In this document: positions 57,258 to 64,000 of the stretch, piece after piece
How positions within the stretch are numbered: position 1 is the first letter of the stretch
Layout: the number at the start of each line of letters is the position of its first letter
Source: Epiperipatus broadwayi
Lineage: Eukaryota; Onychophora; Udeonychophora; Euonychophora; Peripatidae
DNA length: 64,000 nucleotides
Direction: 5' to 3'
Assembly (NCBI GenBank): GCA_028023455.1
Contig: JAQFVV010000030.1
Location: 5,970,501-6,034,500, forward strand
Position numbers and translations under genes: made by a program
Notes under the pieces: model-generated
Database searches by the model: none
Told to the model about the DNA's origin: nothing
The model's input: the letters and a program-made list of their open reading frames with translations, nothing else

Positions 57258-58385
57258 ATACTGGCTGGATTAGACATGTATGCTGCTTGATGGCATTGTT
57301 TATGTGCTAAAACACTTAAAAATGCCATTTATGTGGCCCAAAGTTTATGGTCTATAGAACAGTGATGTTCATTTTAGCCATTGCAGGCTTATAATGTATT
57401 ACACACAAATATTATGGCCTGCTGCTGTGCTTTGTGATGCTATGCAAATGCACACATTTCACAGATCACTACTGTCTCATGTGAGGGTGTATGGAATTCA
57501 ACTGACCATAACTCTTGTAATCTGCATTCAAAGTAATGATCTTACACCATACCTGACATAGTGTTACATACTAATAATTGTAAGCCTGTCACCATGCTTC
57601 TCTACACAGCTTGGAAGGTGAAAAAAATTGCAAAAGTGTAGGGACAATAACAATTTCACAGAATTCATGCAAAAAGGCATGTTTGTGTGAGAACACCTAC
57701 ATGACATATTAAATGGCTGAGATTGCACATTGTTTTGGAAATCAGAAGCTTGGTTTTATCGCAGTACTGCATCTTTTGGATGATCCTTTGGATCATCAAA
57801 AATATTGGTCCCTGGCCCTGCACATTCCAGCACTACACACTGACATTTATAATGTAATTATTCGATTTCAGAAAAATTTAATTCTAAATTTTATAAAATA
57901 ATGTTGGTATGTAAATTGTTTACAAATACTTTGCAGAATGTCAGCCTGTAATGTTTATAATAGTGTCTTTTTTTGCAGATAAAGAGCAGTTAGGAGACAA
58001 CTAAAATTGCATGTTGTTTTGGAAAATTATAATGTTGGTTTGATCAGAGTAGTGCATCTTTTGGACAATCCTTTAAATCATCAAAAACATTGGTCTCCAG
58101 CCATGCACATTCTAGCACTATGCACTGACATTTATATGTAATTTAAAACTGTAAGTATTCCATTCTAGAAAATAATGTTGGTTCATAAATTGTTTAAAAG
58201 TAATTTGAAAAATGTCAATAGGTGATGAAATGTATTATGTAATTTAAAAATGTAATTATTCCATTTTAGAAAATAATGTTGTTTCACAATGAAAAGTTGG
58301 TCTGCGTAAACCTAGCATTTTTATGTGTTCTAGCTTCTAAACAATGCCATCAAGTGGCATGCATATCTAATCAACCAATACCAAA
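57258..58385. mobile_element. 1.1-kb TIR element with internal duplication
   Basis: Imperfect inverted ends of about 60-70 bp: gatactggctggattagacatgtatgctgcttgatggcattgttt on the left and the complement (aaacaatgccatcaagtgg...atctaatcaaccaatacc) on the right. The TSD is unclear. It contains a diverged direct duplication: the block with catcttttggatgatcctttggatcatcaaaaa-ttggt and ctgacattta begins at about 57715 and again at about 57998, with a third partial block at 58215. A 62-codon frame (57713-57901) lies in the first copy but not the second. Likely non-autonomous; the tgatggc/ttgtt end motif recalls the 14289-15846 element. Confidence 0.7.
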
Positions 58386-58696
58386 GAAAAAAAATTTAAT
58401 AACAAGAAAATAATTTTTGAACAAAATCTTTAACACTCTAGCAGAGAATCAGTTACCATTTTTAAACTAGTTTCCAAGAACTAATACTAATTAGAACTCT
58501 TTATTGCAATATGTATCCCTTCCCCTCTGCTGAGGTGAATTCATTATCTAATAAAATTTTGACAAAAATTAGATTGCCTATCTGATTCACAGAAATATAA
58601 GATTTCCATTTAAATAAAATGAACCATCCATTAATAATCTATTTGCATGGATGCTAAAGTATGCATATTTTTAGTAAAAAGAAAAAGAATCCAAAG

Positions 58697-58858
58697 TTAT
58701 GTTTGGTAGTTGTAACTTACACCCCATGTGGCCACAAGAGGAATTGTTTCTAGGTCAAACACAGAAATATTCAGAGTAGGGGCCCAAATGCAGTGATGCA
58801 AGTTCCAACAACACCTCTTGTGGCCACATGGGGTGTAAGTTACAACTAGCTTATGTTT
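58697..58858. mobile_element. Small MITE-like hairpin, 8-bp TSD
   Basis: Perfect 35-bp inverted repeats (58707-58741, 58814-58848) with tagttgtaacttacacccca at the outer end; a 72-bp loop; direct repeats TTATGTTT at 58697-58704 and 58851-58858. The 8-bp duplication and short size fit a hAT-type MITE. Confidence 0.85.
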
Positions 58859-60589
58859 AAATACTTCCATTGCTAAATTCTAGATTTTGCATAATTGGGA
58901 GAACCATGAGCAATATTGAAAATTCAATTTACAATAAAAATATAAAATGTTCTCTCTGACTGAGTGATTGCATTAAAACTTATTAATAAATATTAAAGTG
59001 ATTGGAGATGTGTTATAGACAATATAGTCACAATATAAAAATTATCTACTTTTTATATCAAACAACTAACAGATTATCTGAAAAGCAATTCAAATGTTAT
59101 ATCATCACTCTAATTCAGCATAACCATATGTAGTTATTTTTAAAATACGTCAATATGAATATTTTAAATGACAACTCACAAGAGGATAATTTATGCCTAG
59201 TAATTTAGAATGCTGCTGAATTGAGTATCAATGTTTCTGAAGGATAGAACATACATAGTCTATATAATAAAAATATACTGAGATATGTCTAAGATGATGA
59301 TGAGAGAAATGTTTATAATAATAATAACAACAACAATATACTGGTATTAAAATTTTTACGAATAATTAAACTTTTATAGTCAGATTTTTAAAAAACTAAA
59401 ATACTTAAAATTTGTTATTAGTATTTTTATATTTAAGGAATATAATATTAAGTACATATGCCATGTTTAAAGGTGTTTTACAATACCTAGGATGATCAGT
59501 TCTTTTTCTTGATTCTGATGATTCATTATGAATTTAAAATTCAGCTAGTTTTTGTAATATTGCCATTTTTAATTCCATAGTTGATTTAGATATTGCTTAA
59601 ACTGCAAATTGGTTTGCAGGCTTTCTTGATAAAGAGATCCAGGCAAGCATCCAAGCAGTTCATCATCTCTGGGACAGAGCAACATATTCTTAGGAATATA
59701 GATAATAGGGTACGTTTCAAACATCACAGGCTTAGACAGCTTATATTTCTTTCTTAGGCATTATATGATTGGAAGATAGTAGTGACACTTAGACAGTCAC
59801 TTTAAGTATAATTGGTTTCTATCATCGTGATAGGGGATATACTGATAAATATGTTTTTATTTACAACTAGATTTATTACTCCTCTAGCAGCAGCAGTTTA
59901 CTATTAGAAACAGCCAATGTTATAGATCTCACATTTTTCTAGTTTACTAAAAGTTAAAGGCTACACTTTTAATTTGGTAGCAGCTTATATCTATTGTAAT
60001 GGACATATTTGTACATTCATTCAACAAAATCCAAAGTTCAGGCAAATTACATTAAAGCTGATCCAGATGAGGGGTTGAGACCTCAAATCTGACCACATTT
60101 CAACTTGTTTACCAGTGCTCTGTGATTTAATATCCTATGGATAACATATATGAGGTTATACTCAATCTCAATTTAATTCGCAAGGCAGCTGAGAAAAGGA
60201 TGGAACATGAGACTCGGGGAAATGATTAATAATTTTAATAATAAAAAATACTAAGGATACATTTCAACACTTATGGCTTACTAAGATAATGCATATATGT
60301 ATTAATAATATTATATTTAACTTAGATCTGAGTTAGAATTGATTTGAGAATTGATTTGTATCTGTTTTGGTGTGGACTGCAAAAGACACACTAAACAATA
60401 TTAAATTTAAATATCTTTAATAACTGAAATAAACAAACTGATTAACATAACAACAAACAGATGTGCATTGGTTGTGGGGTTCTACACACACAGGCATTTT
60501 AACAATGATGAGATAATTAAAGTACAGAAGTCTCATCTTATTAAGAATACATTTTATACATATATTTACTATCTGTGATCAAGATTCAT
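58859..60589. other. AT-rich DNA, no gene seen
   Basis: About 1.7 kb with moderate composition (59600-60230 is less AT-rich) but no sustained frame, splice-like exon or repeat that I recognise. Confidence 0.45.
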
Positions 60590-60715
60590 GCCTATATATA
60601 TATATATATATATAGATATCTATCTAAACCCTAGGGATAGATGGCATACCATACCATATATATATATATATATATATATATGGTATGCCATCTATCCCTA
60701 GGGTTTGCTAGATAT
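60590..60715. repeat. TA microsatellites within a hairpin
   Basis: aaccctagggatagatggcatacca (60627-60651) is repeated inverted at 60680-60705 around a TA tract; another TA tract precedes it (60594-60614). Confidence 0.85.
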
Positions 60716-63539
60716 CAGTCAAACATTACCAGGATAATATAATATATAGCTTTAAGTTGCTAATTCTACAATATTATCAACAAGCAACAAATATACACTA
60801 ATACAGATTTCTTTGGTAAACCAGATTCCAGGTTTGGATCAATGCCAAAGTTCTCCAATAGGTTGAAATGAACTGTACCTAGTATTCTGTTCCCTTGGAC
60901 CATATGACTTGCTAGCATAATAAAGAATATTTAGTTTGGTGTGTCAGAGCAGCTGAAAATATGGCCCTGGACCCTTGTGTTCCAGTTCTAGGAGTCTAGC
61001 TGTCCAAACCAAATAATGGGGTGGCCTGTCACCATGAGTCCATTTAAAAGAAAGTGTAGCAAGGCATAATACACAATAATGTTTTGCAAAAACACATTTG
61101 TAATGTTTATAAATAATACTAATATATTAAAGACAATTTAAAATGTGCTAAATACTATAGTTTCATTCAGCAGAAACTACCTTGACCCAGTTCTCAAATT
61201 AACATATCCTAATCATATTAAGAGGGGTTCATTAATAGAAATCTAGTTTTAATAAATGGAATCTGTATATATTCCTTTATAATTAACTAGGGTGGGGAAA
61301 AGCATATTTTAGGCTCTGACAATAATTACAAATATGCTTGCAATATCATCTCTGGCCATTATTTAACTAATACATAATATTAATAGCAAACCTCACTAAC
61401 AAGCTAATACATGGTAACTTAAGTAAAACATATATGTATACAGCAATGAGCGCATAGCAATCTGTTGTTATATGTGGAAATAAATTTCAAAGCTGCCATT
61501 ATGTTTGCTAAAAAGCAACAAAACAGTTTACTGGAGAGCTTCTAATCATCTCTTCTCAAAGCTTTATTAATTCTCTCTGCTTTGAAATGATGGTATAGCA
61601 TATTATATAAATTTAAAATGAAATTAAGTAATAAAATTTAGGCATGACCAGATTATAAAAAGGATTAAATTAATGAATGATTTAGTTATTACAATTTTAG
61701 AAACTTATTTTTAAAGTTATATTGATAGGCAATCTTTTATGGTTACATTTAAAGTTTTATTTTAGACAAAAATTTAATTATTTAAAAATTATTACTTTAT
61801 GATTTTAGGAATGTTCATAGTTAAATGATTTTGCAGTGAAGATATTACCAATTTCTTCTAAAGGCTGAGCTTCTGGCATTTTGTAGTGGGCACTGTCATA
61901 TCTTTGGATAGTTGTCTTCCTTCAATATCTTCTTTGGAAGCTGGTGGTACTGGTATCCTCCATTCCTGCAGTGATGATGATGAGGTGCAACCTGCAGAAT
62001 GAGTGAAAGGTCACCATTCACCCATAGGACGATGGCAAAGTTGGGGCCTTCCTAGTTATTCATGTCAAAATTTCAATGGGCATAGATCCTGGCAGTAACT
62101 GCTTAGATTATTATAAGAGAGAGATCTTGAGTGCTGAAAATTGGGGGTTTATATACTAGATTTCTGATCCCCCCTGTCAAATTTAACATTTCCTTGTTAA
62201 CTTTTAAATTTAACATTCACATTCTAGTAAAAACAAAAGTGATTCCCTAGTGAAAAGAAAATAGTGCTGCATGCTCACGTTTGTTTTGTCGAAGATACAC
62301 TTTAACATTTGTTATTTTAAGATTTTATATTTGACCTCCATGAAAATCTAAAACAGATGCATGTGATGTGATCTTTTTACTAAGAATTATTTAATATTTT
62401 TAGAAACTAAATTATTTCTGCATAAACATTTTGTTATATATGTATGTTGGTCACCCATGTAATTGAGAATATATATGTGATTCTTAAATGAATTAATGAA
62501 TAAATTTATACATATACATTATGAAATCAAAGATTTATAATTATAATTATGCTGCAATGCTATTAAATCAGTTTCACATCATAGCTCCCTAGCATATATA
62601 TAATTGTGCCCATACATATATAATGATGTTTACACAGAGAGGTATTTAATTTAACATGTAAATATATCTAGATATATGCATTATATATAGATATATGTGG
62701 ATGTACTTGTACATATGAGCATATATGTAAATATACATAAACATACATGTATTTGGTGGGGTTTAAACCCAGAATAATTACTACTATGGAACATAGTAGG
62801 TGAAATGGGATGTGTATCAATATATAGCATTTCATGATTCTGATCTAATCCAGATTTGCCAATGAATATTACTAATATCCTTCTTTACTTGTTAAATGAT
62901 TTAATGTTTAGATCATCAACCAAAGACTAATCTATCATTTTTTACTTTAAAACTGCTTGTATCTATTTCGATCTAACCTAATTTGAACTGATATTATGAA
63001 ATAACTTCTCTACATTGTAACTTTCCTCCCCATTTAGCTGCTTTCCAAAAAACATGTTTTTTTTTTTCGTAATTCAGAAGCTAATATTTTTACCTGAGAA
63101 AACAATTCTGACTTTATCTTATTTTCCATATTTTAATTACATATTATTCTTATGAACAATAAGCTATTTTCCAAATAATATTTTGCTATAGCATTAATCT
63201 CTGCACAAATTTAAGAATGTACATTTGTAAGTATTTTTATATTTTTAATAGTTTCTTATTAATGATTACCATATTTGATTTTCAATAATTAATTCTATAG
63301 TAGTTTTTGCCATCATTTAAGTGCCTATACAAATATGTGTTGGAAAATTACACTTCCTAATTGACCATATTACCCATATAAGCTATGACTATGTGTGATC
63401 ATAAAAATGACCCCTATCTACAGTAAAAAAAAAATAGAATTTTGATTTTGTAAACATACATTACAAAGTTTATTTAATTTATACTGCTTGTACGATAACA
63501 TATATATATATATATCATTAAAAATCAGCAAACACAGAC
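60716..63539. other. AT-rich DNA, no gene seen
   Basis: Longest unassigned stretch (2.8 kb). 61850-62150 is GC-richer (ggcttctggcattttgtagtgggcac...) and might be old unique or exonic sequence, but both strands are broken by stops. Confidence 0.4.
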
Positions 63540-63625
63540 AATTCTAATGTCAATAACAATCAACAATCTCAAACTTTTGCCAAGGCAACCTCATTTCAAC
63601 AATAAAGGTGGAATATATATATATA
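63540..63625 (-). repeat. Repeat H, single copy
   Basis: Minus strand ccacctttattgttgaaatgaggttgccttggcaaa..gtttgagattgttgattgttattg aligns with 47060-47160. Confidence 0.65.
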
Positions 63626-64000
63626 TCATTTTAATTTCCAGACTTGAACAATTGTGAAAGTTACTTAATATATCTATGTTTTTGGTAAAATCAATATACT
63701 CTTAATGCTCAAATAAACTAAATGTAGAAATTACTCAAATAGTGCGGCTTTCACTCTAATATTATAATTTGAGAAATCCGTACTATGTTTATATAATATA
63801 AATGGGTATTTATTTCTATTGGATACATTTTACTTAACTTCTTATAATTCATATTATACACTATCATGATACTGACATCTTTTTTTAAAATCCTAACTTC
63901 AAATCCTGACCATTTTTGTATATATTTTAATTTTTTTATAAATTTGTGACTAGATTCATCTTATATCGCAATATAATTAAAATTGATTGGTCGTATTAAT
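63626..64000. other. AT-rich DNA, nothing recognised
   Basis: No supportable feature to the right edge. Confidence 0.4.

Noticed and set aside
57713-57901. 62-codon open frame in the TIR element
   Set aside because: The frame is not kept in the neighbouring duplicate at about 58.0 kb, so it is not under coding constraint.
59515-59521. CTGATGA followed by a small stem
   Set aside because: No GAAA after the stem and no helix I partner.

Overview
This is a 64 kb block of A+T-rich (roughly 70% by eye), CpG-poor animal DNA made almost entirely of mobile-element sequence. No host protein-coding gene, rRNA or functional tRNA gene can be supported. The retroelement mix (RTE-type non-LTR retrotransposons ending in short ATC/GAT tails, tRNA-derived SINEs, long inverted-repeat elements, long AAT and AG microsatellites) points to an invertebrate metazoan nuclear genome. 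The sequence alone does not let me name the phylum. The longest open frames are microsatellite read-through or fragments of dead retroelement genes.

The most striking content is a dense set of type I hammerhead self-cleaving ribozyme (HHR) motifs carried by several families of dispersed inverted-repeat elements. I call these families HH-A to HH-F (my labels). At least eighteen sites keep the order CTGANGA - helix II - GAAA, many with a pairing helix I and a short helix III ending in an NUH cleavage triplet. Another eleven or so are visibly decayed. HH-A (about 0.16-0.56 kb) has 11-bp target-site duplications (TSDs) at three or four loci. HH-B includes a 70-bp tandem ribozyme dimer. HH-C carries ribozymes on both strands around a tRNA-like centre. 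HH-E and HH-F are related and carry a ribozyme with a six-pair helix II. Known precedents are the hammerheads of Penelope-like elements, animal retrozymes and hammerhead satellites; assignment to any of these is inference.

Layout. 1-4.0 kb: LINE linker remnant, decayed HH-A, tRNA-Gly SINE, AAT array, the best HH-B ribozyme. 4.1-6.2 kb: dead ORF1 with a CCHC knuckle. 6.2-8.4 kb: two HH-F inverted pairs. 8.7-11.9 kb: repeat G, an HH-C palindrome without ribozyme, AT-rich DNA. 11.9-14.2 kb: RTE remnant split by HH-A. 14.3-15.85 kb: 1.56-kb element with 8-bp TSD. 15.9-21.1 kb: repeat G pair, HH-C, HH-F, HH-E, HH-A, AAT array. 21.8-25.6 kb: RTE 3' ends, SINEs, HH-A double palindrome. 27.4-30.9 kb: RTE split by a 1.75-kb HH-E/F nest and apparently 5'-inverted. 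31.5-34.2 kb: SINE and gag/ORF1-like remnant. 35.4-42.9 kb: HH-A copies, hairpin, SINEs, HH-C. 43-48 kb: LINE tail, SINEs, minisatellite, HH-F, HH-D. 49.3-50.1 kb: HH-B cluster. 52-57 kb: HH-F, SINE, long RTE with nested SINE and HH-A. 57.3-58.9 kb: two terminal-inverted-repeat elements. 59-64 kb: mostly unrecognised AT-rich DNA.

How the parts relate. The RTE elements and the long-dead ORF1/gag genes form the oldest layer. SINEs (with 13-16 bp TSDs) and HH-A elements are inserted into them, so they are younger. The HH elements encode no protein here and would need enzymes in trans. RTE (endonuclease plus reverse transcriptase) is the only recognisable reverse-transcriptase lineage in the window; nothing resembling a Penelope-type GIY-YIG enzyme was seen.
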